This document shows, piece by piece, positions 16,869-48,781 of a stretch of DNA of 64,000 nucleotides. The DNA lies in assembly GCA_037179515.1 (NCBI GenBank), contig JAXCGZ010000061.1, forward strand, positions 20,001-84,000, in the 5' to 3' direction. The stretch comes from Halocaridina rubra. Its lineage: Eukaryota; Arthropoda; Malacostraca; Decapoda; Atyidae. A program made the position numbers and the translations under genes. A model generated the notes under the pieces. It had not been told where the DNA came from. It worked only from the letters and a program-made list of their open reading frames with translations, and made no database searches. Positions within the stretch are counted from its first letter, which is position 1; each line of letters begins with the position of its first letter.

Positions 16869-17425
<557 letters not shown>

Positions 17426-17436
17426 TATATACACTT

Positions 17437-18715
17437 GCAGTAGATTACCTTACGGAAAAGTTTGAAGGATGATTAAAAACCAGAACGGAAAAATAGAGAG
17501 AGGAAGTGTTACTTTAGCTTACCTTGGGCCTGTATCATTTTTTTCCCTCTTTGTTGTTTTATTATCCATATATGAGTATTTTCCGTGGTGTTGATGTGCA
17601 AAGGCTAATTCTCTGAAATCCTCTAAGAATAGTTGACAATATTATCGGTAAATGGACTATATATATTAGTATCAGAATTCTCTTTGCATTCTTGATTAGC
17701 ATGTAATATTTTCTGCAGACAAAGAGTCTAGGTATTTCGCGTTGACGCAGTCATCACGTTAAATAGTCGAGATAATGGTTATTGTGTATGGATACTTAAA
17801 GTCAGGGTAAAATCAGTATTTTCTAAAGAAGTAGTATGTGTGCGGTTATGGATTATTTCGTCAGGGCATCCGCCTTTTTGTACCTCTAATTATTGTGTCA
17901 TGAGAGAAAGCTGCATTCTTGCAGCGAAGATGAAATGGAAGGTGGTACCCTAGGCATCATCATCATCATCATCAACAGCATCCCTAGTAGCATCCTTCGG
18001 GAGATAGTAGTGTCAGAAGACAGCAACTTTTAGAAATATTATAAAGTAATTCTAATAGTAGGACTGTTGCTTTATATATTACGATATAGCAATATTTTGT
18101 GAATGTTTATATTAATTCATCAACTAGATCATATTCTTAGGTAGTATAAAGGAAGTTCCAAATAAACCATTATTTTTCTGGTCGTCCTACATATGGCACA
18201 GGTGATTGTCTCTTACCAACAACTGTGGTGTGTGAGTCTCCCCCCACACAAACACCAAAACAATCATGAATGAGTCTCATCTCTAACTCGTTTTTCTCCT
18301 TTTCGAGGTTTTCCCTACCTCTTGTCTTACACTTATAGATTAGAAAACAAAGTATAATTTGTAATAATAGTTAAAGATTCTGTTGACCCCTGAGTTAATA
18401 TAAATATTCATAATTTGTTGTTTAATTTAAATATACGTTAGTAGATATGATTTGCTATTCTATTTTATCTTGAGCCAATTCTCCTTATAAATAATAATTC
18501 CATAAGTAATATTTGATTAGGAAGCCGATCAAATGCATAAATTCTACCACGTAGAATATGAAGTTCCTAAAGTATTGCTTCCTTTTGGATATGACGTTAT
18601 GGAAAACCCATAACCCCTTGTTAAATGTAATGTATAACTCTTGTGGCATTCTCTTTAGCATTCTTCAAATTATAGAAATTAAGCACTATAAGTTGTTTAC
18701 GGCACAATTTGCACT
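17437..18715. other. non-coding, no gene seen
   Basis: No gene or transposon recognised. A short (CAT)n run is at 17957-17973. Confidence 0.5.
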
Positions 18716-18990
18716 AACCATTTTCTCTAGATTTGGGTGGATAGATGGAGTAAGGAGAGCCCTGAATGATAGGAGGATGGATGTGAGGGAAGCAAGTGAG
18801 AGTGCTAGGAATAGGAATGAGTGGCGAGCGATTGTGACGCAGCTCTGATGGGCATCTGCTGTTACCAAGGGGCTGAATCTTACAGAGGTGGTTCTGCGAT
18901 GGGGGTTGGTGCTGTGGTAGTTGTTATAGGTTGGTTGCACGTGGTGGCAGTGACTATGAACTTGCCAAATCATTGAGCTACTGGATGTAT
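18716..18990 (+). mobile_element. RTE-type LINE C-terminus and 3' UTR fragment
   Basis: Plus strand reads WIDGVRRALNDRRMDVREAS followed by RNRNEWRAIV and a stop at 18846, the typical C-terminal end of RTE-like LINEs. It is 5'-truncated near 18725, with ~140 bases of 3' UTR after the stop. Confidence 0.7.
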
Positions 18991-19024
18991 TGGATCCGAG
19001 TAAGTATAGCTTGTGCCTTCATTT

Positions 19025-21911
<2,887 letters not shown>

Positions 21912-21998
<87 letters not shown>
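21912..21998. repeat. (AT)n microsatellite
   Basis: AT run with a phase slip at 21964. Confidence 0.96.
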
Positions 21999-22000
<2 letters not shown>

Positions 22001-22020
22001 TATTATTTTAGTTACGGGGT

Positions 22021-22039
22021 CCGGGGGCAAAGCCCCCGG
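22021..22039. other. GC-rich perfect hairpin in AT-rich surroundings
   Basis: CCGGGGGC-AAA-GCCCCCGG forms an 8-bp stem with a 3-base loop, preceded by GGGGT and followed by TTAGG and an AGGTTAGGTTAGG-like stretch. It resembles the hairpin near a Helitron 3' end, but the expected CTRR terminus is not clean and no 5' TC end was found. Confidence 0.5.
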
Positions 22040-22110
22040 TTAGGGAGGACACGTTCCTCTAGGTGAGGTTAGGTTAGGACATACCAAATACCCTATTCTA
22101 AAAAATTGCC

Positions 22111-22129
22111 ATATATATATATATATATT

Positions 22130-22174
<45 letters not shown>
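22111..22174. repeat. (AT)n tract before tRNA-like block 4
   Basis: AT run with small interruptions ending at the tRNA-like block. Confidence 0.95.
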
Positions 22175-22177
<3 letters not shown>

Positions 22178-22560
22178 AAATGAGCACATTACCATATGTG
22201 AAAACATGAATCGTATTTTACCCCGACCAGGACTCGAACCTAGGACACATAATTACTGTGCCAAGGCACTACCATCTACACCACAGTAGGGCTTATAAGA
22301 GAAACCAACCTTACAGCTTAACTGCTATTCTAGGAATGAACGCATTCCATATGAATGCCTATTTGTTCATATTACAGTTTCTCCCGACCTCACATATGGC
22401 TTCGTTTTGGCATTTAATTCAAATCCCAATCTAATTGGACATCAACAATAATCAGATGAGCACATTACTATATGTGAAAGCATGAATCATATTTTACCCC
22501 GACTGGGACTCCAACCTAGCACCTTGGCACTGTAATTATGCCTTACCAGCTATTCCATCA
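22175..22560 (-). repeat. tRNA-like units in direct orientation, block 4
   Basis: A diverged full unit (22175 to ~22450) is followed by a second partial one (~22453-22560), both minus-oriented. They keep box-B-like GGTTCGAGTCCTGG (reverse strand of 22225-22240) and the body landmarks. No inverted partner is present, unlike blocks 1-3. Confidence 0.75.
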
Positions 22561-22664
22561 GCATTTGTGTTCAGCAATCTTATAGAGGCCCCATCCCCTG
22601 ATTTTCTCTCATTATCTTCTTTACCCCTCCTTTGTTTGGAAGAACTCTGAAAAGGTGTGTGTAA

Positions 22665-23398
22665 TTACCAAATTTTGCTTACGGGAAAGAGCCCGGTGCT
22701 CGTAACTCCCCGTCTCATGGTCGGTTCCATTTTTGTACTTGGTGATACTTATCATACTTGTCCTTAAAACTATGGATTGAATTAGCATTAACTACCTCCT
22801 CGCTTAGCCAATTCCAATCATCAACTACTCTTACACTAAAAAAATTCTTCCTTACATCCTGCCAAGAAGTTTTCTTACAAAACTTCAAACTATGAAATCA
22901 AGTTTTAGTGTCAGCCATATCAAAATATCTGGCACCAGTTTCGTGGCATGACTTTGAATTTTTTCCAGCTTAACTACGTGCTTTTTCAAGTGTGGATTCC
23001 AAAAGGGGGGTGCATATTCAAGTTTTGGCCTCACATAGGTTACATAAATATGTCCCTGAAGGCTATCCTTACATTTGCTAAGAAAGCATATATGCTGCCC
23101 TGTCTATGCCATTTATATGCATTTCTGGAGACAACTCTGTCAGTATGTTTACTCCTAGATCTCTCTCATTCTATGTCTCTGGAAATTCTACTCTTGCTGT
23201 TGAGTGTTCAAGCTTGGGCCTTCTTGCACTTGTTCCCATTCTCATTACCTTATATTTAGAAATACTGTACTGAATTTTATTAAGGTCTTCCTGAAGTTCA
23301 TTACCATTGTTCTCATCTTTTACTTTCTTCACAATCTTTGCATCATCTGCAAACTTTTTCATGAATGATTATACAAACTCTGGTAGGTCATTTACATA
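22665..23398 (-). mobile_element. CR1-like LINE (family A), 3' half, joined to LINE B
   Basis: Minus-strand 3' UTR (GGGCTCTTTCCCGTAAGCAA) without a (TA)n tail, a degenerate C-terminal segment with an internal deletion (~22918-22930), then KVMRMGTSARRPKLE and KFADDAKIVKKVKDEN-like reading (23171-23362). At ~23398 the sequence changes to LINE family B in the same orientation. Confidence 0.75.
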
Positions 23399-24410
23399 TA
23401 CAACCCCCAAGTATTTTGGATGAAGATTTAGAAATATGGATTATGTGATTCCTCCAAGACAATTTAGAGGCTATATGGATTCCTAATATGTTAATAGAAT
23501 TAAGAGGGTAAATTTCGTTAGTTTCGAAGACAGTAGGGTTATCAGGAGGAGAATAAGATAAAGACATAGCCAGAAAATGTGTCTCGGAGGCATTGAATTT
23601 AGCTAAATTTTTAGTGCCCCACTCCGATACCCTCTGCAAAATCCGAGTTGAGAGTAGAAGAAAGAGTGATACGAGACTGATCTCACGAGTAGCAGATGAA
23701 GGTTGTGAAGAAAAGATAGAAGAAATGTGAAGGGTAGAATCATCAGCAAAAGCATGAAGAGGAGAGGAAGATGGGGATTGTTGAAGATCATTGATGAAGA
23801 AAAGGTACAGAGTAGGTGAAAGAACAGAGCCCTGTGGAACACCATTGGTAACGGAGAAAGGGCTAGATGTTGCACCATCAACAACTACAGATATAAAACG
23901 GTCAGAAAGAAAACTGGAAATCAGAGAACAGAAAGAAGTGGTAAAGCCATATGCAGGGAGTTTGGCCAAGAGAACCTTGTGCCAGACTCTGTTAAAAGCC
24001 TTAGAATTATCAAGGGCGACAACAAAGGTTTCCCTATAGTCTCAGAGAAGATGACCATACATGAGCAAGATTGGACCAGTGGATCTTGCCTTGCGGAAGC
24101 CGTACTGGTGATCGGAGATAAGGGAGTTAGATTCAAGGCGTTTCAAGAAGTAAGCATTGAGCAAAGTTTCAAAAACTTTAGCAATAGAGGATGTTAGGGC
24201 AATAGGTTGGTAGTTTGAAGGAATAGAGCGATCACCCATCTTAGGAACAGGTTGAACTAGAGCATGCTTCCAAGATGAAGCAGACGGCAAAGCACGGGAT
24301 CCAGTTCATCTGCAAATTCCTTAAGGAACCTTGCTGGGATACCATCGGGACCAAATGCCTTGTTCGTCTTTAGCGAGCGAAGAACCTTATGAAGTTTGCA
24401 TGAAGAAAGG
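23399..24410 (-). mobile_element. LINE family B (Jockey-like) RT fragment
   Basis: Minus strand, 5' to 3': HALVQPVPKMGDRSIPSNYQ and ISDHQYGFRKARSTG (RT fingers), a degenerate DISKAF motif A, AKLPAYGFTTSFCSL, VTNGVPQGSVLSPTLYLFFI and HAFADDSTLH (catalytic FADD, near 23745), ending near NHIIHISKSSSKILG. A frameshift lies around 23969-24042. It is a second non-LTR family distinct from A, with other copies at 33607, 43215 and 61085. Confidence 0.85.
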
Positions 24411-24468
24411 ATAAGGTTCTTCGCTCGCTAAAGACGAACAAGGCATCTGATCCCAATGGTATCCCTGC
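24333..24468. repeat. 58-bp inverted repeat inside LINE B
   Basis: 24333-24390 and 24411-24468 are near-perfect reverse complements around a 20-base spacer, so the pre-RT segment of LINE B is present head to head with itself. Consistent with a foldback at the 5' end of a truncated insertion (twin-priming-like) or a later rearrangement. Confidence 0.85.
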
Positions 24469-24651
24469 AGAAGTGACCCTAAAGTTGATCTCTATGAAAC
24501 TCTGCTGCTAAACTTATTCCATTCTTATATGTTTTTGTGAGTGTGACGCTGGGACAGGCAAAGAAACTTCCCTCATCAATAAAGGCCTGGCCATGAAGAA
24601 AGCATCAAGGTGAAGGAACTGAAAAGGATATGGACAAGGCAGAGATGTCTA

Positions 24652-25810
24652 TCTCTAACTTTCTGCTCTCTTCCTTCTATGTAAGTTTTTATCCACTCCA
24701 AGACATATTTTTCCATTATTTTCATCATTCTAATGTGTCTCCCTTGTGAGAATGTGTCAGACACCTTCTGAAAATCTAAGAACGTAGAATCAGGTCACTT
24801 TTTTCTTTTTTGTATAATGAAGCTCACCTCATCGTAATATTCCAACAAGTTTGCTTGTATACACCTGTCTTCTCATTGGCAATTTTGTTCTCTGACAGTA
24901 GTTTAAAAGCCTCCACTTGAACAGAAATATGCCTTCTGAGTAGTGTCTTTATAAATTCACATACTGTGTTAGTTGGCGAAATTGGCCTTTTAAAAGTGAG
25001 AGCTTTCTCCTTCCTCCATATTTTGAAGATAAATTTAGTGTCAGTTTTTTCCATCATTATGGAATCACTGTGGACTTAGCAACTCGTCAGTCATAATGCA
25101 AAGTACAAACAGATAATGGTGCAGCACTCTTTATAACAACGTACAGTGATATATCGTAAGTTCCCACAGCTTTATGAAAATTTTATTCCATTAATGCTTT
25201 TAGTATTTCTATAGTTAGAAAAATATATTCCCTAATACTATCACCTCAGCAGTTTTGGAGGATGAAGTGTTCTTATCTGTAAATTCTGACAGAAATTTCT
25301 TGTTTGGCTCCTCAGATCTATTCCCTTGTCTCAGTAATACTTCTGTCTGGTCGTTCCAACTTTAAAACTTGAAAACAAGCTATGGAAGAGACTGGAAATA
25401 TCCATAGCTCTCCTTGCCATGGCCCTCTTATATGCTCTCTAAAAGAATTTGTACACCTTGTACAAATTTCTTGTTGAAAATTATAGATTTATTTCTCTTC
25501 ATATACCTAAAATTTTATGTTATTTTATACATATTTGTTGCTAGAAATGGCCCCCTAATTCATACCTGGGTTCTTGTTCATCCTCCAGTAGTCTCCTTTA
25601 GGATAGTTCATCTTTTAGCTTTTGCGTCTGACCTCACTCTTATTCAGAAGATCCTCTATGATTCGATCCATCAGCAACACACTGTTGTTACTTTTCCTTG
25701 GAGTGGCTCATAGTGTAATACTGATGTCCAATACATTATCTGTGAATAAAAGAATAAATAGTAATGGTTTATCTCCGCTAGCCCTTGTTGGTTCTAGCTC
25801 ATATTAGTGT
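24652..25810 (-). mobile_element. CR1-like LINE (family A), decayed 5' portion
   Basis: Minus strand holds, 5' to 3', an endonuclease tail (FTDNV-like near 25725), a linker, RISPTN..-type fingers with LLRRHISVQVEAF (near 24930), and KYVLEWIKTYIEGREQKVRDRH (near 24680). Heavily broken. Confidence 0.65.
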
Positions 25811-25919
25811 AAAGATTTTCCTTTTCACGCAATTTAAGGAGCTTACTTCATATTTCCCTTCATTATATGAATCAAGACTGTTTCAGTCCAATATTTTATG
25901 AACATAATCCTCCATAAGT

Positions 25920-26120
25920 GATTCGGTTTTACGTCTCGAACTCCCTTTTTCATAGAAGTAAGGGCTAGGACGGATACCTTCTTGCGAAGGACTTGTTTTG
26001 GCATGTGTAATCGTTACCCTGAGTGTATGCCCTTACTAACCTCAGTCCGTGACGGGGCGCGAACCCTCGACCTGCTGACACAGAGTCACGGACGCTACCA
26101 GTTAGCCACGGAGACCACTT
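25920..26120 (-). mobile_element. tRNA-derived SINE, family 1, with 16-bp TSD
   Basis: Full-length copy of the family at 847, flanked by the perfect direct repeat ATAATCCTCCATAAGT at 25904-25919 and 26121-26136. Confidence 0.9.
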
Positions 26121-26199
26121 ATAATCCTCCATAAGTAATGTCCTACAATTGCTCTCATATATAATATCATCAGCTGCACATCTCTTCTCTAGTGTAGGC

Positions 26200-26555
26200 A
26201 AAGAGAAAAATAGATGTGAGTATTGTGACTTGTCAGATGTGAAAGATGATAAGAGATGTGTAATGAATATTTGTTGTAAATGCAGGCAGTGGGAAAGAAG
26301 TATAAGTGAAGGAAGACTTGACTTCGAGCTCTCCTAGCCAGTCCTATTTAAGTCCAAAAGGCACTCAGCATTGTAATGGTTGGTGCCATAGGCCAACCTA
26401 CTACATGGATAAATGAAATTAAAGTGTGAGTGCTTAATGAATCTTGACTCGACCTCATGCATTTTATATGTATATATTGCAGTGTAATACAAAATTCAAA
26501 TTTTTGGTGAAACTGCAACATTCTCTTTACATAGTGGAGCTGGTAAAAGTAATTA
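26200..26555. other. non-coding; repeat shared with 4570-4690
   Basis: Bases 26215-26335 match the unnamed repeat near 4570-4690. The rest up to the Tigger element shows nothing recognisable. Confidence 0.4.
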
Positions 26556-29311
26556 CAGGGGGCCTTCGACTTACGTTAGAATTCCCTTCCTGAAAACTTG
26601 ACATAACCTTATTTTCACTTTACACCTGAATAAGAACCCAGGTCATCCACTTATGCTAACCCAGTAGTAAAGTTCATAATCTAAGACATATAGAGTACAG
26701 TATTGCTTACTATTACTCTTGTGGTTGGCTTGCAGACTGGAAGGGGCATTGCAAGGGAGGGAGAGACAGGTTTAATGGGAGGAGGAAGCTGGAGAGACTG
26801 GGGCAGATGAGTCTGGAGAGGTGGGAAAACCTGCAGCAGGTGGAGGAGATACTAAGGCAGGTAAGTCTGGAGAGGCTGCTGAGGTAGAGGGTACAGGATC
26901 TGTTGCTTAGGGCTCTACCTTCAGGAAGAAATGTTCGAGGCAAGTCTGAAAGGATGCCATCTTCTTTTCCTAAATTTCCCCGTTACACCGCAGGGAATCC
27001 ATGACCCCACTGGTGACCTTAATGTACCTGGCAGTGTTGGGGGTCCTCAGCCTCAAGCTTTGCCAACCCTTCCTCTATCAGGGCAAATCCTTTCATGCCC
27101 TTGCATTTCATCCTCTTCAATCAGCTGCTTCTCCAGTTGAGTGAGTCCTCAGCATATAACTCCTCTCCATGAGATTTCAGCAGCTATGTTACTTCATCAG
27201 CCCCCACCTCCAACTTATGCTCCTTACACAGGTCAACAAGATCTTGGTGACAGCCTCAACTGTCTCCTCAAAGTCATGAAAGTCATTCACAAACTGGGGA
27301 CACAGTTTCTTCCAGATGCCATTCAAGTTTGTCTGCTTAACTTCCTCGCAAGAATCAGCAATATTATTGACAGCTTGGAGAATATTGTAAGACTTTCAAG
27401 TTTCTTGAGAGTCAAGTTCTTGCTCTTCTAAGTTGCCATGAGAGCAATAGCAATTGTCCTTTGGAGGTTGTAGGTGTTGAAAGAGGCCATGACCCTTTGC
27501 TACATTGGCTCTAACAGGGAATTGGTAATTGGTGAAAGGTAAGCTGCTCTGACGTTAGGATGAAAGTCATCCAAATATGGAGGGTGACCAGGGGCATTGT
27601 CCAGCACTAGCATCACCTTTAAGGGCAGTCCCTTTGAAGCACAGTACCTCTCCGCTTCCAGGGAAAATGATTGCTCAACCAGTCCTTGAAAATTTGAAGG
27701 GTTACCCAAAGCTTCTTGTTGAACTTTCAGATGACTAGCAGTTAACCCTTCCAAATGCCCTTGAGTGCTCTTGGATTTTCTGCCAAGTAAACCAACAAGG
27801 GCCTCAGCTTGCAAAAGAGGCCATGACGCTTTGCTACATTGGCTCTAACAGGGAATTGGTAATTGGTGAAAGGTAAACTGCTCTGACGTTAGGATGAAAG
27901 TCATCCAAATATGGGGGGTGACCAGGGGCATTGTCCAGCACTAGCATCACCTTTAAGGGCAGTCCCTTTGAAGCACAGTACCTCTCCGCTTCCAGGGAAA
28001 ATGATTGCTCAACCAGTCCTTGAAAATTTGAAGGGTTACCCAAAGCTTCTTGTTGAACTTTCAGATGACTAGCAGTTAACCCTTCCAAATGCCCTTGAGT
28101 GCTCTTGGATTTTCTGCCAAGTAAACCAACAAGGACTTCAGCTTGCAGTTGCAGCAGCATTTGCCCCCAAAAGCAAAGTCAGTCTCTCCTTGCTGACTTT
28201 ATGGGTTGGTGCTGTCTTCTCGTCCTTGACGCTGTACGTCTGACTAGGCATACTCTTGGAGAACAAACCGGACTCATCCTCGTTAAACACCTGTTCAGCA
28301 CAGTAACTCGCCTCCCTAATTATTTCAACCAATGCACTAGGAAAATCTTTTGCTGCTTTCTCATCACCAGCAGCAGCTTTATCTTGCACCGTAAGGTTAT
28401 GCAAATTGGCACAAGCCTTAAGCCACATAAACCAACCCCTGCTGGCCACAAACTTTATTTTCACTCTCTTCCCTCTTTTCTATTTTCACAGCATTAAAAT
28501 TTTTTTTAGCCTTTTCCTGGATCAACAAGAGGCTCACTGGGATATGCCATTGATGCTGGTTTTCCAGCCAAAACGATAATAACCTTTCTATTTCATTCTT
28601 TAGGCTACTATGCTGCTCAGTAATGACAGTGGACTTCATAAAAGCAAAACCTTTCACATGTTCATTGATGCGATCTTTATCCTTGATAATTGTTGCTACA
28701 GTTGAACGGCTTAACCCCAGTGAGCTGCCAATGTTGGTAGCAGTTTCTTCCTCTTAGAAGCATTGTACTACTGTATATCAAATTTCACTTCCATGTTGAT
28801 GGCTTTTTTTTCTTTTCTTTGAAGAATATAAAAAAAATATCCTACACGCTTGGGAGGCATAATGGTCAGTAAGTATTGCAATTACGAGCAAAACGAACCA
28901 AAGAGCAAATGGGCATGAGAACAATATGATGTACGAGCGGGAACTGGAAGACCCATCTTCCTCAGTCTAATGCCATTTGACAACAAATTCTTTTGCCACG
29001 CTCAACAAAGTGTTTCACATGAAGATCATAATTACTACTATGTATTCGGTAATTTGGATATAAGTTTACACTATGCCCTACACATAAAGAAATAAATAAA
29101 GAAAACCATTAACTTGATACATACGTACACAACATTGCCGCGTGACAATGTATTCTTCTGCCACACTCAATAAACTATTCAGTGTCCGAAGTTTGTATTT
29201 ACAACATAAATCACCTAGGTCGAAAAAAAGGATTTATTAATAATTTATGGGAGATTCATCGAAATGACAAAACATCGTAAGTCAAAGACATTGTAAACTG
29301 AGGACCCCCTG
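26556..29311 (-). mobile_element. Tigger/pogo-like DNA transposon with terminal inverted repeats
   Basis: Ends are CAGGGGGCCTTCGACTTACG (left) and, reverse-complemented, CAGGGGGTCCTCAGTTTACA (right), flanked by TA at 26554 and 29312. The minus-strand transposase is broken but recognisable. In order: an MPPKR start near 28860, a DNA-binding HTH segment, VASRGWFMWLKACANLHN, EQVFNEDESGLFSKSMPSQTY (first catalytic Asp), KERLTLLLGANAA, and MLVLDNAPGHPP (second catalytic Asp). A 334-bp block is duplicated in tandem (about 27480-27813 and 27814-28147). Without it the element is about 2.42 kb, a usual Tigger size. Inactive because of frameshifts, stops and the duplication. Confidence 0.93.
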
Positions 29312-29313
29312 TA

Positions 29314-30317
29314 TGGTATAGATTAGCTTACAATAGAGTACATCTTCTAAACTATGTCCTGTCAGGGTAAAAGAATGGGTGCTGTTGTGATTTTAGTGAT
29401 TGCCTCTGTAATGTCAGCATGCTCATTACTGTACCATTACATATGTGAGAACAGTGGAGGCACTTTCATGTGCCTATATCAGCTCTTCATATGATAGTAA
29501 TGCCTCTCTTTTGGTATGTCTTGAATTCATTACCACTGCTTATGATTCTATTGCTTGACCATTGAAGTATTGGGCATCATTCTATGACTTATTTTGAATG
29601 CATTTGTATTAAGACTGCATAAGTTATTGAACAGTAGCCACTTATGGCATTCATAAATCTTTGCTTTCTTAGGTAATATTCTTTTACTGACACATGGAAG
29701 TAAAACTGGACATTTTCTTTGTGTTTGTGCATGTAGAGTTAAATCTTTTCCATTTTTATTACAGGAAATATAGCTGTTAATGGTGAAAGTATGCAAATGG
29801 AGAATGGATGATGAAGGCATATCCATATGCCTCTTCCCACAAAGGAAAAATACTATATTTTATTTACATTTGAGGAAAATATGTGTTATAATCTTCCAGA
29901 ATTTTTATGTTAAAAATACTTCTTATTGAGAAATTAGCTAAGCCTCAGCAGTATATGAAAGGAAAATTATATAGAACATTAGCAAAGCCATGTTTGGGCT
30001 TATAGTACTTGATTTGAGTCCTGCATCAGAGATTCAGTCATGTCTTGTTTCAGTTTGCCCCTGAAGTTAAAAGGAAATGTGTATTGATAATATATGTTTC
30101 ATGCTGTTTTGTAATGTCTATGATTCTGCGCTTCCCATTGATTCTTCTACAGACATTCCCCAAATGTTGTAAAGTTTGTGTAGTAATGGTTTTAAAGTGC
30201 GATCTCTTAACTGTGATATTGGACAAAAGCATTCCAATGTATAAACTTTGCAGTCCGTAATTGGTTTAGAAATCTGATCTTGAGTTTAAATGCCCATCTT
30301 TTAATAACCTTACAAAG
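29314..30317. other. region upstream of PPP1R16 start codon
   Basis: No repeat or coding exon recognised. It should hold 5' UTR, intron and/or promoter of PPP1R16, but nothing distinguishes them. ACCTTACAAAG directly before the ATG could be a splice acceptor, which would put the start codon at an exon edge. Confidence 0.35.
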
Positions 30318-48148
<17,831 letters not shown>

Positions 48149-48607
48149 TTTTATTTCAAAGTCTTGATTTTATACGAAATCATCCTTTTCAAATATTTAT
48201 TGTTCTCTCATGATTGAAATCTGTTATGCAATGCTTTGCAACTTGAGTTTTAAGAACCCACACAAAGTGAGTTTGAGAGTTTGGTTAGAAACTCAGTTAA
48301 TACTGTATAGTGTCTCTAAATGATTTGTTTAGAGATACATAGACAATCAAACCACTCCAGGAGACATTTTTCATACATATGGAACATGCAAATTATGCAC
48401 TTCAAAGTAATGGAATTTCATGATCTGATATTTTTCTTGGATTCAATTAACTGTCTTTGCAGTGAAACTAAAATGAATATATTACATATTAGATATACTG
48501 TATTCTTATACATTTTGCAAGTATTTTACATATCTTAATGATATTTGTTGACAATCCAACATGACCTAAAGTGTTTTAGGCATTATGGATTCTTGTTGAA
48601 TCATGTA

Positions 48608-48781
48608 AATAAAAATGTTTAGCATTACACTTGTTGATGTAGTTAGGCTAATCTGCTCTAACATAATGTGTTTTCTTGAAATTGTAAATATTTTTAATGT
48701 CTTGATAACTGTTATGTTTTGAAAAATGTAACCATTGTAAATTAAACAATCAAAGAAATGTTTTTTGCATATGACAATAAA
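48608..48781 (+). promoter_or_regulatory. candidate PPP1R16 polyadenylation signals
   Basis: AATAAA occurs at 48608-48613 and 48776-48781, 460 and 628 bases after the stop; a T/GT-rich stretch follows the second. Position fits a 3' UTR end, but no transcript supports it. Confidence 0.45.

Noticed and set aside
18686..18973. 95-codon minus-strand frame opposite the RTE fragment
   Set aside because: Shadow of the plus-strand RTE C-terminus.
29548..29826. 92-codon minus-strand frame upstream of PPP1R16
   Set aside because: No recognisable domain, no splice or family support; treated as chance or unrecognisable old repeat.
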